34,566 nt of DNA from an uncultured Bacteroides sp. (GTDB lineage Bacteria; Bacteroidota; Bacteroidia; Bacteroidales; Bacteroidaceae), in NCBI GenBank assembly GCA_947173895.1, contig CAMWGU010000026.1, positions 1 to 34,566 on the forward strand, written 5' to 3'. The translations under genes were made by a program, and so were the position numbers. The first letter of the stretch is position 1, and every line of letters starts with the position of its first letter. Below the pieces are notes generated by a model. That model ran no database searches. It was not told the origin of the DNA and saw only the letters and a program-made list of their open reading frames with translations. Positions 23,597 through 32,023 of this stretch are shown here, one piece after another.

Positions 23597-24448
23597 CTAT
23601 TGCTGTTTCATGACGAATTTCACGGCGGCCCAACGGTTCTTCTCCCGATGGTGGATGAATTCCATCCCCAAGCTTTCCGCCTTCTCGCGGATGGAAGGAA
23701 TATCCTCCACATAGAATCCGCTCATGAAGATTTCTGAACCGGCATGCATGCAGGCGGCATAGTGGGGAAGGTCGGCCAGCAGAATGTTTCGGTTGATGTT
23801 CGCAATAATCACGTCGAACGGCCGGCGTCCTTCCAGCAGACGGGCGTCCCCCCATTCTACGCTGATGTTACGGATGTTGTTCAGAGCAATGTTGTCTCTC
23901 GAATTGTTTACACACCAGTCGTCGATGTCGATGGCCGTCACCGGGTCGGCTCCTCGCATGGATGCAAGAATGGCCAGGATGGAGGTGCCGCATCCCATGT
24001 CCAACACCGACTTTCCTTTCAAGTCTGCTTCCAGCAATTCGCTGATGATGGAGCTGGTCGTTTCGTGATGTCCCGTGCCGAAAGCCATTTGCGGGTTGAT
24101 TAAGATTTCATATTCTGTCTTTGGAGTGTCTTTGTGGAATGTGCTGTGAATGCAGCAACGTTCGCCGATGACAATCGGTTGGAAAAAGTTTTTCTCCCAT
24201 TCCTCGTTCCAGTTCTTGTCTTCGGCTTCCTTCAGGGTGTACTCCACTGTCGTGTCGGGCAACGGGAATCCTCCGACCATTTCTTTCAGGGCTTCTTCGT
24301 CAAACAGGCTTTGTTGGATATAGCCTTGTACGCCTTCCTCGCATTCCACGAAGCTTTCAAATCCGATTTCTCCTGCCAGTGCAGATACCACATCATTCAC
24401 TGTCTCGTTGCAGGGATGTGTCTTAAAGGTCACTTCTAAGTATTTCAT
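23597..24448 (-). CDS. prmA: ribosomal protein L11 methyltransferase
   Basis: The 283-aa protein has the PrmA layout: an N-terminal substrate-recognition domain (KYLEVTFKTHPCNE..., NWNEEWEKNFFQPIVIG) and a C-terminal SAM-binding domain. Signature motifs are MAFGTGHHETT (121-131), VLDMGCGTSILAI (148-160, SAM loop), AIDIDDWCVNN (172-182) and DVIIANINRNIL (212-223, the NxxxN PrmA motif). It tri-methylates ribosomal protein L11 in the cytoplasm. Complete. It follows the glutaredoxin-like gene by 21 bp on the same strand and is probably co-transcribed with it. Confidence 0.94.
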   Translation of the reverse strand: MKYLEVTFKTHPCNETVNDVVSALAGEIGFESFVECEEGVQGYIQQSLFDEEALKEMVGGFPLPDTTVEYTLKEAEDKNWNEEWEKNFFQPIVIGERCCIHSTFHKDTPKTEYEILINPQMAFGTGHHETTSSIISELLEADLKGKSVLDMGCGTSILAILASMRGADPVTAIDIDDWCVNNSRDNIALNNIRNISVEWGDARLLEGRRPFDVIIANINRNILLADLPHYAACMHAGSEIFMSGFYVEDIPSIREKAESLGMEFIHHREKNRWAAVKFVMKQQ

Positions 24449-24469
24449 GCGTCTTTTCTTTTTTCTTAT

Positions 24470-24730
24470 TTATTCTATTGCTTTTCGCAGCAAGGCTTCC
24501 ATTTCGTGCTTGAAAATGCCTGCTTCGTGCATTTTTACTCCGTCCATATAGAACGTGGGGACATAATAATAGTCGTATTGGTCGGCTATGTCGGGATGTT
24601 GCGTTTCTTCTATCATCTCTATTTCTATTGGCCGCAATTCGGGATACTCTTCTTTCAGTTCTTCGATATAGCGCAATGCTTTCTTGCAGAACGGGCATTT
24701 CTCCTGATAAAATAACTTCACTTGTTTCAT
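24470..24730 (-). CDS. glutaredoxin/thioredoxin-fold protein
   Basis: I start at ATG 24728-24730 (MKQVKLFYQEKCPFCKKAL, 86 aa). The frame is open further upstream, but that part (to 24907) crosses the likely promoter and looks like non-coding AT-rich sequence. The redox motif CPFC is at residues 12-15, and the cis-Pro segment VPTFYMDG with the final helix (HEMEALLRKAI) completes the fold. It is probably a small cytoplasmic thiol-disulfide oxidoreductase. It precedes prmA by 21 bp. Substrate unknown. Confidence 0.85.
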   Translation of the reverse strand: MKQVKLFYQEKCPFCKKALRYIEELKEEYPELRPIEIEMIEETQHPDIADQYDYYYVPTFYMDGVKMHEAGIFKHEMEALLRKAIE

Positions 24731-24796
24731 ACAGTTGTCCTTTTCTTCTTTTTCCCTCCTCAAAAGTTGTTTCTTCAACAAGAGAGGAATGACGAA

Positions 24797-24804
24797 TGCA
24801 AAAT
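24797..24804 (-). promoter_or_regulatory. candidate -7 box for the glutaredoxin-prmA operon
   Basis: The minus-strand reading is TAATTTTG, fitting TAnnTTTG, about 66 bases upstream of the chosen glutaredoxin start and inside the longer open frame, which argues against that longer frame. Confidence 0.5.
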
Positions 24805-25009
24805 TAATGATAATCTCTAGAATAAGGATGTAAATGGATAGAAACTTTCTATTTTCGTGGACTTGAAGCTTGTTGCTGTCGGCAGATTCCGACCGGCCAT
24901 GCTGCATGCTGCGCTGCCCTCCGATGGGATAGTGGGGGTTCTTCCCGACCGAAAGGTAAGCCTTTTGATACTGATACGGCAGGTTAAGCTCTTCCTTGCG
25001 GCTTACATT

Positions 25010-25101
25010 TACTGCCGCCCATGGGCGGTTGTACAGCCGCCCGCGGTGGGTTGTATAGCCGTCCGCGGTAGGTCGTACAGCCGTCCGTGGGCGGCAGTAG
25101 G
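25010..25101. repeat. four tandem 22-bp GC-rich repeats with inverted outer ends
   Basis: Units begin GCCGCCC or GCCGTCC at 25014, 25036, 25058 and 25080, each 22 bp. The first three end in TTGTACA/TTGTATA/TCGTACA; the fourth ends in CAGTAGG. The array is bounded by a perfect 12-bp inverted repeat: TACTGCCGCCCA (25010-25021) and TGGGCGGCAGTA (25088-25099). Each unit is itself near-palindromic (GCCGCCCATGGGCGG in unit 1). The surrounding stretch 24805-25283, between the glutaredoxin promoter and the end of the GH92 gene, holds no gene I can support. Confidence 0.85.
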
Positions 25102-25283
25102 AGTAGGCCGTATAAGTCTGCTTAGCTATAAGGCCAAACAGGCTTAGGGCTGCGTTTCCGTTTTTTTATCGTGATGCTTGCGATGTGGTGGATCCCGGGC
25201 CGTTTGGCCGAACCCGGTCCGGACTACGCTGATGGTAGCCAAGCCATTTTTCCTGTGCTCATACAGAGAGCATCCTGTTTGCT

Positions 25284-27557
25284 TTAATCAGGCTGTTTAT
25301 TGCTTTTGCCTGCCGAGGGGGGTACTGCTTCCGCGCTACTTCCCCATGTTTTGTTCGGACGGTTGCCCATGACGAGTACCAGCTTGCCGCCTTCTTTCAG
25401 GTCGTCGTGGCTGAACCAAGGCTTGTTCCATTCTTGTCCGTTCAGCATGGCGGACTGGATGTACTTGTTCTCGTCCGATGCTCCCTGTGCCTCAATCTCG
25501 AACACCTTGCCGTTGCTCAGCGTAATGCAGGCACGGGTGAAGAGCGGGCTACCGATGTTGTAGGCCGGTAAGCCGGGTGTGACCGGATAGAAGCCTAAGG
25601 AAGAGAAGACTACGAACGAGGTCATTCCGCCTCCGTCTTCGTCGCCAGGGATGCCCATCAGGTCGTTTCGGAACCACGTGCGGAGCATCTGACGGATGCG
25701 CTTTTGTGTTTTCCAGGGTTGTCCGGCATAGTTATAGAGATAGGGCACGTGTAGCGATGGTTCGTTGGCCATCGAGAACTGGCCTACGTTTCCTGTATGG
25801 TCGGGCAACTGGGCATAGAATGCATATTTGTTGCGTCCCAAGGGTTCGCTGAAGGTCTGGTCAAGATTGGCCGTGAACTGCCGGTTGCCGCCCATCAGGC
25901 TGATAAGATCGGCCACGTTGTGGGGCACGTCCCAGCGATAGACCCAGCCATTGTTCTCGCCATAATATTCACGGGCTCCCATGCCGCCGGGAAAGCGGTA
26001 GTCGAAGGGAGTGATCCAGCGTCCGTCCTTGTCTTTGGGATGGAAGAAACCGGTCTCGGGGTTGAAGAGGTGGCGATAGTTGTATGAGCATTGCAGGTAG
26101 TGTTCCGCCTTTTCTGTCTTACCTAAAGCGGCGGCTATGCGCGAGAGGCACCATTGGTCGTAGCTGGTGCCCAGTGTGACGGCCACGGGCTGACGGTTTT
26201 CGAAAGAATGTACATTGGGATCTGTTTCTTTTTCGTCCGGACGGAGAGCAGGGATATAACCGTTGTCACGATAGAAGGCGTCCAACCATCCGGCAGGTTT
26301 GCCCGACCAGGGAGCGAGTGTCTTTTCTTCCATTCCCCGCCGGCAGGCTTCGTAGGCCTTGTCGGCGTCTACGTTCAGTCCTTTGGCCAGTGCATCGGCC
26401 ACGGTGGCTACGGCGTGGTTGGAGTTCATGCGGCGTGTGTCGCCAGTGGTTTCGGGAAAGGTGGGCATCCACATCGTACCCATCTGCTCGGCCATGCGCA
26501 GGTAGGAGGCGATGATATTTTCCTCTTTTTGCCGGTCGATGAGTGCCCGTAGGGGATGGGCCGCACGATAGGTGTCCCAAATCCAGTCGTCGGTGTAGAA
26601 GGGCGTGCCTTCATCTTCGTGCACTTGTCCATCGAAGGCACTGAAGTAGCGTCCGTCTTCGCTCATGCAAATGGGGCGTTCGAAGGTGCGGTACAGTGAA
26701 GAGTAGAAAACGGTCCTTTCGTCTTCTGTGCCGCCTTCCACACGGATGCGGCTCAAGGCCTTGTTCCAAATGTCGCGTCCGGTTTCGGCCAGTGCTTCCA
26801 GATTGTAATCCTTCTGTTCCCGGCGCAGGTTTTTCTCGGCTTGTTCTTCGCTGATGAAGGAGATGCCATAGCGTAGGCTCACCGAGGTTGTCCCGTCGGC
26901 AAAGCGCCAGGCTGCACAAACTTGTTTTCCTTCGGCATGGTCTTTGGCACCTTCGATAATTCCTGCTTCTACAATGCCCGTCTCTATCGGTTTCTCCTGT
27001 GCCTCGATATACAGATAGATTTTGGTATTGTCGCTCAGTTTTTGGTGTCCGCAGATGAAGTTTTCGCCTGTGCGGATGGCTCCGTTGCCCGAATTAATAA
27101 TGATATAAACCGGTTTGTCGGCCTCGAAGGTGATATGATAGAGGGCCGATTGGTGTGAAAGGGCATATTCGGCACACATGCGGTTGTCGTCCAGTTCCAC
27201 GCTGTAATAATAAGGAGTGATTCGCTCGTTGTCGTAGTTGTAGGTCACGACCGGGCGCAGGCTGTCTCCCTGATAGGGGTTTAGATTGAAAGCCGAGCAT
27301 TCGCGGTGGTTGGTGACAATGACGGGCAGGCCGTTCAGCAGTTCGGACGTATAGTCGGCGCGTTCGGGATATACCCGGAGCATGCTGTTGGGCAAATGGA
27401 TGGTGGGATACGTCGGGACAAGCAGGTGGCTGACATTGCCTATGTAGGGATTCACATAGTCGATTGGGGCTTTCTCCGGTGTGTCCTGTGGCGTCCCGTT
27501 ACAGGCTCCCAGCATCAATGCCAATGCTACGAAAGCAGATAGATGATTGAACTTCAT
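25284..27557 (-). CDS. GH92 alpha-mannosidase-family lipoprotein
   Basis: The 757-aa protein opens with a lipoprotein signal peptide whose lipobox LGAC puts the lipidated Cys at residue 19. GH92 landmarks are DYVNPYIGN (34-42), DDWIWDTYRAAHPL, MWMPTFPETTGDTRRMNSNHA, the catalytic-region GDEDGGGMTSFVVFSSLGFYPVTPG and YNIGSPLF. GH92 enzymes are calcium-dependent exo-alpha-mannosidases that trim N-glycan mannose; linkage specificity cannot be read here. It is expected on the outer membrane or in the periplasm. It is not next to SusC/SusD genes in this window. A -7 box lies about 50 bases upstream. Confidence 0.92.
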   Translation of the reverse strand: MKFNHLSAFVALALMLGACNGTPQDTPEKAPIDYVNPYIGNVSHLLVPTYPTIHLPNSMLRVYPERADYTSELLNGLPVIVTNHRECSAFNLNPYQGDSLRPVVTYNYDNERITPYYYSVELDDNRMCAEYALSHQSALYHITFEADKPVYIIINSGNGAIRTGENFICGHQKLSDNTKIYLYIEAQEKPIETGIVEAGIIEGAKDHAEGKQVCAAWRFADGTTSVSLRYGISFISEEQAEKNLRREQKDYNLEALAETGRDIWNKALSRIRVEGGTEDERTVFYSSLYRTFERPICMSEDGRYFSAFDGQVHEDEGTPFYTDDWIWDTYRAAHPLRALIDRQKEENIIASYLRMAEQMGTMWMPTFPETTGDTRRMNSNHAVATVADALAKGLNVDADKAYEACRRGMEEKTLAPWSGKPAGWLDAFYRDNGYIPALRPDEKETDPNVHSFENRQPVAVTLGTSYDQWCLSRIAAALGKTEKAEHYLQCSYNYRHLFNPETGFFHPKDKDGRWITPFDYRFPGGMGAREYYGENNGWVYRWDVPHNVADLISLMGGNRQFTANLDQTFSEPLGRNKYAFYAQLPDHTGNVGQFSMANEPSLHVPYLYNYAGQPWKTQKRIRQMLRTWFRNDLMGIPGDEDGGGMTSFVVFSSLGFYPVTPGLPAYNIGSPLFTRACITLSNGKVFEIEAQGASDENKYIQSAMLNGQEWNKPWFSHDDLKEGGKLVLVMGNRPNKTWGSSAEAVPPSAGKSNKQPD

Positions 27558-27606
27558 GATATTGCTATGTTTTTTAATTTTGTTGTTTTATTGCTTTTCC
27601 AGATTG

Positions 27607-27614
27607 CAAAGATA
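27607..27614 (-). promoter_or_regulatory. candidate -7 box for the GH92 gene
   Basis: The minus-strand reading is TATCTTTG, fitting TAnnTTTG, with about 50 bases to the GH92 start. The gene-free interval 27558-27855 also holds a 15-base palindrome, TTTCTTCTGAAGAAA (27760-27774), of unknown role. Confidence 0.5.
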
Positions 27615-27817
27615 GGAACATAAACTTATTTTTCACTTTCTTTCCCTTATTCTTTGTATTTTTTCCTGTTTCCTGGGAGCTTGCCCGGGTTTCCCTTTCA
27701 GCAGCAAGATGAACAATGCCTGAGCCGCTCACCGTGCGGGGCACGATGGCAGTCGTTAGTTTCTTCTGAAGAAATAGTTTCTTTATGTTGCCTGAATAAA
27801 ATCTCACGAATTCTTTC

Positions 27818-27825
27818 TATATTTG
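27818..27825 (+). promoter_or_regulatory. candidate -7 box for the DUF3857 gene pair
   Basis: TATATTTG matches TAnnTTTG. Transcription would start near 27832, which excludes the open-frame start at 27823 and supports ATG 27856. Confidence 0.6.
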
Positions 27826-27855
27826 TTTAGTGAAACAAAATGTAATAAGGAGAAC

Positions 27856-29817
27856 ATGAGAAAACAACTTTCTGCAACATTGGCTTGCTTTCTGTTCGCT
27901 TCGGGTGTGGCCTGCGGACAGAACTGGAAGCCTTACGAGGCGGCGGCTGCAAAAAAAGAGGCGTATGCCCGATTCGATTGCGTGGTGCTGCTGGACAGTA
28001 CGCTGGTGTCGGTGCAGCCCACCGGTCAAGGCACTTTTTCTGTATCTAAAGCGATCAAGATACAGACTTCCAAAGGAGCTGTAGCCCATAGGGTGATCAA
28101 GTATGACTACGATCCGCTGACGGCGCATGCCGAGTTCAAACGGGTCACGATACACCGTGCCGGCGGGCAGGTGGAAGACGTGGATGTGAAGAAAGCCTGC
28201 GATTATGCGGCGCCTGCGCGTGCCATTTATTGGGGAGCAAGGCAGATTATGATGGAAGTGGGGGCACTGGCTCCCGGCGATGTGGTTGACTATGAGATAG
28301 CAAAGAAGGGATTCACCTACGCCCTGCTGGAAGCTGTTCCTGCCGAGGACGAGTCGCGGTTCATTCCTCCTATGCGGGGACATTTCTATGATATTGTACC
28401 GTTTTGGAGCAGCGATCCCACCGTCCGTAAGGTGTACAAGGTCGACATCCCTATGGAGAAAGAGATGCAATTCCAGTTTTATCAGGGAGAATGTACTTCG
28501 TCCATGCGCTATGAGGACGGACGAAAGGCATATACTTTTGTCATGGACCATCTGATGCCCTTCCAGAGAGAGCCGAACATGGTCGACTTGTTTGATGCGG
28601 CTCCCAAGCTGATGATGTCTTCCACTCCTCAGTGGAAGGACAAGTCGCTATGGTTCAACAAAGTGAACGAAGACTATGGAAGCTTCGCCCCGTTGCCCGA
28701 GGCACAGAAAAAGGTGGACGAACTGATAAAAGGCAAGAAAACCGAGATGGAGAAGATAGCTGTTCTGACTCACTGGGTGGCCGACAATATCCGCTATGCA
28801 GGTATTTCCATGGGGAAAGGAGAGGGCTATACGTTGCACAACACGAAGATGAACTACACCGACCGTTGCGGAGTGTGTAAGGACATTGCCGGAACGCTGG
28901 TTTCTTTTTTGCGCATGGCGGGCTTTGAGGCCTATCCGGCCATGACGATGGCAGGAAGCCGCGTGGAAAGTATTCCGGCCGATCATTTCAATCATTGTGT
29001 GGCGGTGGTGAAGCTTGCCGATGGTACCTACATGCCGCTGGACCCCACGTGGGTTCCGTTCTGCCGCGAGCTGTGGAGCAGTGCTGAGCAACAGCAGAAT
29101 TATCTGCCCGGGGTTCCCGAAGGATCCGACCTTTGTCTGACTCCGGTCTCTGACCCGGAAAACCATTATGTGCGCATTCAGGCCGACAACCGTCTGGACG
29201 CCGACGGCACCTTGCGTGGCACGTTTACCATCCGGGCCGAAGGGCAGAGCGACAGCAATATACGGAGAATCTTTACGCAGGGATTCCAAAGCCAGTGGCG
29301 CATCACGATGGAAAGACAGCTGCTGGCTGTTTCTCCTAAAGCCAAGTTGCTGAGTGTGGATTACGGAAAGAATCCGAAGGACTATCAGGCGTCGCCTGTG
29401 CGGATCACCTTCCGTTATGAAATTCCGGATTATGCCATGAAGGGGGAGAAAGAGATGTTGTTCAAACCTATGGTAATGAATAATCTGTATAATCAGGTGC
29501 GTTCATACTTGCGCATCCATACGGAGACGGAGGAACGGGCGTATGGTTTCAAGGACGCTTGTTCTCGTTTGGTGGAACTGGACGAAACTATCCAGCTGCC
29601 TTCGGGGTATGTGCTGGCGAATGAACCGAAAGAGGACACCATGCGGGGAACGGGGGCCGACTTTGAAGGATCGCTTTCGCAGAAAGGAAACCGGGTGGTA
29701 TTGCATAACCGGCTGGCCTTGAAGAAACGTGTGTATGAGGCGGCCGATTGGGACAGTTTCCGCAAGGCGGTAGAAACGCATAAGAGCTATGGTGATTATT
29801 TGGTGGTTAAAAAGTAA
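27856..29817 (+). CDS. exported DUF3857 / transglutaminase-like protein
   Basis: The start is ATG 27856, preceded by AAGGAG at a good distance; the frame opens 11 codons earlier. The 653-aa product has a signal peptide (MRKQLSATLACFLFASGVACG), a DUF3857 beta domain (about 45-260) and a transglutaminase-like core. The catalytic triad is complete: C341 (RCGVCKD), H380 (FNHCVAVV) and D396 (PLDPTW). A C-terminal beta region follows. Such proteins are periplasmic or surface-exposed in Bacteroidetes; the true reaction (protease, amidase or crosslinker) is unknown. It is followed after 7 bp by a second DUF3857 gene, so the two form an operon. Confidence 0.85.
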   Translation: MRKQLSATLACFLFASGVACGQNWKPYEAAAAKKEAYARFDCVVLLDSTLVSVQPTGQGTFSVSKAIKIQTSKGAVAHRVIKYDYDPLTAHAEFKRVTIHRAGGQVEDVDVKKACDYAAPARAIYWGARQIMMEVGALAPGDVVDYEIAKKGFTYALLEAVPAEDESRFIPPMRGHFYDIVPFWSSDPTVRKVYKVDIPMEKEMQFQFYQGECTSSMRYEDGRKAYTFVMDHLMPFQREPNMVDLFDAAPKLMMSSTPQWKDKSLWFNKVNEDYGSFAPLPEAQKKVDELIKGKKTEMEKIAVLTHWVADNIRYAGISMGKGEGYTLHNTKMNYTDRCGVCKDIAGTLVSFLRMAGFEAYPAMTMAGSRVESIPADHFNHCVAVVKLADGTYMPLDPTWVPFCRELWSSAEQQQNYLPGVPEGSDLCLTPVSDPENHYVRIQADNRLDADGTLRGTFTIRAEGQSDSNIRRIFTQGFQSQWRITMERQLLAVSPKAKLLSVDYGKNPKDYQASPVRITFRYEIPDYAMKGEKEMLFKPMVMNNLYNQVRSYLRIHTETEERAYGFKDACSRLVELDETIQLPSGYVLANEPKEDTMRGTGADFEGSLSQKGNRVVLHNRLALKKRVYEAADWDSFRKAVETHKSYGDYLVVKK

Positions 29818-29824
29818 AAACGGC

Positions 29825-31381
29825 ATGAAAAAAATGAAGTATATATATGTATGTCTGGGGGTGTTGTTGGCGGTGCTTCCGGCAAAGGCAGCTTCGGAAG
29901 CGGAATTCGGAAAGTTGTCCTACATTTACACCTTGCATGCGGACGGTAGTCAGGAGATGAGGGTGTACAAAGAACTGACGCTGTTCACTCATACAGCGAT
30001 GAACGGCCTGTATGGCGAGAGTTTCGTTGTGTACAATCCGGCATATCAGGAACTGAAGATACATGAATCGTATACGCGCCGAAAAGACGGAAGCATAGTG
30101 AAGACTCCGGCAAACGCGTTTGTTGAGGTACTTCCTGCCGGAGCGGCCGATGCTCCGGCCTACAACGGGCTGAAAGAAATGGTGGTGGTGCATACTGCAC
30201 TGGAACTGGGAGCAACCATCTGTCTGGACTATTCGGTAGTTACGCGTGCCGGCTACCTGCCCGAACTGGATGTCTGCCTGCCGGTGGGAGAGTTGTCTCC
30301 CGTCAAGGAATATGTATGCAGCGTGTCGGTTCCTGAGGACAAACCTCTGAATTACGTGCTGGCAAATGCAAAGGCCGAACCAACGGTAAAAGAGGAGCAG
30401 GGAAACAAGACTGTAACTTGGACATTGAAGAATCTTCCCGCCTATTATCCTACGGAGAGTCTTCCCGCCCTGTCGGGAAACATGCCGGTCGTCCTGGCCA
30501 ATACGTATCCATCGATGGCTGGGGCCCTGAATGTCCTGAAATCCCAGTTCACGGCTTCGCATGAGAAAGAGGTAGCAGACCAGGCGCAGAAGTTGTTGCA
30601 GGGAAAAAGCGGAGCGGAGTGCGAAAAGGTGCTGAAGGACTATGTAGACGGACTGGGCTATGTGCGGTTATCGCTGTCCGAGACCGGATACCGCATTCGT
30701 CCGGCGTCCGAGGTGATACGCACGGCTTATGCAACGGAAGCTGAAAAGATGAATTTGCTTGTGGGGCTGCTACAGGCGGCAGGCTTGTCCGGAGAGGTGA
30801 AAGTGGCCTATAGCGTAAAAGCTCCGGATGCCTGTCTGGGCCTGAGTGCCATCAGCCAGTTGTTCCTTGATTCCCCGGTGGTGGCCGACAGGCAAGATTA
30901 TCAGCCTGTAAGCACCCTGGATGGCAAGAAAGCGGTGCTGGAACCGGGCAGCCGATCGGTGAACGAAACTGACACTCTGACGGTGACTCCCGAAACCGGC
31001 AAGATCCTAGCCGGTGGCTATCGGCTGATAACACTGCCTCATGCCGGAGCTGGAGTGATCGGCAAGGCTTATGGCATGGGAGGACCCCGACGCACTACAA
31101 ACCTATTGCTGGCGAGCAAGGTGGATGAAACTTACCGTTGCATCGTCCGCATTCCCTCAGAGTTTCGGTTATGCACTCTGCCAAAGGAAACGGTGATAAA
31201 CAATGTGGCGGGAAGACTGAAAATCACCTTGCAGGCCACAGGCGATGAGGTAGAGGTGGTCCGCTCGTTGCAGCTGAACAAGCAGCTGATTACTCCTGCC
31301 GAATATGCGGACTTCCATCGGTTGATGTCCGAATGGGAGGATAGTCAACACACGACTCTGTTGCTGGAAGAAAAGAAATGA
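29825..31381 (+). CDS. exported DUF3857 protein with apparently degenerate transglutaminase domain
   Basis: The start is ATG 29825 (MKKMKYIYVCLGVLLAVLPAKA, signal peptide); the frame is open 12 codons earlier, inside the previous gene. The 518-aa protein has the DUF3857 domain (about 28-230). A region that aligns by eye to the transglutaminase core follows (RPASEVIRTAYATEAEKMNLLVGLLQAAGLSGEV), but the Cys expected where the partner has RCGVCKD is absent, and no His/Asp motif follows. It is probably a non-catalytic partner of the upstream enzyme. It ends at a strong terminator. Confidence 0.8.
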   Translation: MKKMKYIYVCLGVLLAVLPAKAASEAEFGKLSYIYTLHADGSQEMRVYKELTLFTHTAMNGLYGESFVVYNPAYQELKIHESYTRRKDGSIVKTPANAFVEVLPAGAADAPAYNGLKEMVVVHTALELGATICLDYSVVTRAGYLPELDVCLPVGELSPVKEYVCSVSVPEDKPLNYVLANAKAEPTVKEEQGNKTVTWTLKNLPAYYPTESLPALSGNMPVVLANTYPSMAGALNVLKSQFTASHEKEVADQAQKLLQGKSGAECEKVLKDYVDGLGYVRLSLSETGYRIRPASEVIRTAYATEAEKMNLLVGLLQAAGLSGEVKVAYSVKAPDACLGLSAISQLFLDSPVVADRQDYQPVSTLDGKKAVLEPGSRSVNETDTLTVTPETGKILAGGYRLITLPHAGAGVIGKAYGMGGPRRTTNLLLASKVDETYRCIVRIPSEFRLCTLPKETVINNVAGRLKITLQATGDEVEVVRSLQLNKQLITPAEYADFHRLMSEWEDSQHTTLLLEEKK

Positions 31382-31398
31382 CAGGCCTCTGACGCCTC

Positions 31399-31415
31399 TT
31401 GTCTACTGTAGACAA
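31399..31415. promoter_or_regulatory. 17-bp palindrome, possible operator or part of a hairpin
   Basis: TTGTCTAC-T-GTAGACAA is a perfect 8-bp inverted repeat with a 1-base centre. It lies 17 bases after the second DUF3857 gene and overlaps by two bases the terminator stem that follows. A protein-binding site is possible but no regulator is indicated. Confidence 0.4.
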
Positions 31416-31458
31416 AGCCGTATCACCTCTGTATCCAGAGTCATGATGCGGCTTTTTT
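31414..31458 (+). terminator. terminator after the DUF3857 pair
   Basis: AAAGCCGTATCA (31414-31425) pairs with TGATGCGGCTTT (31444-31455) with one wobble. Inside, CTCTG (31427-31431) pairs with CAGAG (31436-31440), giving a long stacked hairpin followed by a T-run. Confidence 0.88.
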
Positions 31459-31477
31459 TAAAATTTCTGCATTTTGA

Positions 31478-31504
31478 TGTAACGTTTCCCTATCCTTATG
31501 TGTC
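31478..31504 (+). promoter_or_regulatory. candidate ECF-type promoter of the sigma factor gene
   Basis: TGTAAC (31478-31483) and TGTC at 31501-31504 are 17 bases apart. The pattern resembles the TGTAAC/CGTC promoters expected for ECF sigma factors, and no TAnnTTTG box is seen here. Self-activation is inferred. The transcript would start close to the ATG at 31517. Confidence 0.5.
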
Positions 31505-31516
31505 ATACTAGTGAAT

Positions 31517-32023
31517 ATGGAACAACATAAATTTGAAATAGAGGCAAAACGAATGCGGCCGGCCCTGTTAAGAATGGCCCTCCGTTATCTGGAAAACCCC
31601 GACGAGGCGGAGGACGTGGTGCAGGACGCACTACTGAAACTTTGGTTCCTTCGCGATCGGCTGGATCAATACCGCAGCGTGGACGCACTGGCCATAATCA
31701 TAATCAAGCATTTGTGCATCAACCGTCTGCGAGGCATCCGGATAGTAAAGGTCGAATTAGAACAAGGCATCAGCATAGTTGGAGGCGAAAATCCCGAAAT
31801 GAAGCTGGTGGAAGAAGAGAATATGCAGGAAATATTGGAAGTCATCAACACGCTGCCCGACTTGCAGCAGGCTATTCTCCGTATGAAGCATCTGGAAGGT
31901 TTTGAAGTAGAGGAAATCGCTCGCCTCATGGGTAGTACGCCGGTGGCGGTACGGACCAATTTGTCGAGAGCAAGAAAAAAAGTACGAGAACAATTCATTA
32001 TATGTAATAAGGTATGGAATTAA
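31517..32023 (+). CDS. ECF-type RNA polymerase sigma factor
   Basis: The start is ATG 31517 (MEQHKFEIEAKRMRP, 168 aa); a GTG two codons earlier is possible but less likely. Region 2 is clear (ALRYLENPDEAEDVVQDALLKLWFLRD), and region 4 ends the protein with a recognisable HTH (LPDLQQAILRMKHLEGFEVEEIARLMG, then AVRTNLSRARKKVRE). The short linker and absence of regions 1 and 3 define the ECF group. It redirects RNA polymerase to a small regulon that probably includes its own promoter. It overlaps the next gene by 10 bp. Confidence 0.93.
   Translation: MEQHKFEIEAKRMRPALLRMALRYLENPDEAEDVVQDALLKLWFLRDRLDQYRSVDALAIIIIKHLCINRLRGIRIVKVELEQGISIVGGENPEMKLVEEENMQEILEVINTLPDLQQAILRMKHLEGFEVEEIARLMGSTPVAVRTNLSRARKKVREQFIICNKVWN

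Noticed and set aside
24731-24907. N-terminal extension of the glutaredoxin-like protein
   Set aside because: It spans a likely -7 box and non-coding AT-rich sequence, and family members start at the strand beginning MKQVKLF.
25010-25101. CRISPR array
   Set aside because: The 22-bp units are contiguous with no spacers, and no cas genes are present in the window.
24857-25147. Plus-strand 96-aa open frame across the 22-bp repeats
   Set aside because: The repeat unit is not a multiple of three, so the translated repeats do not stay in register, and the residues show no family character.
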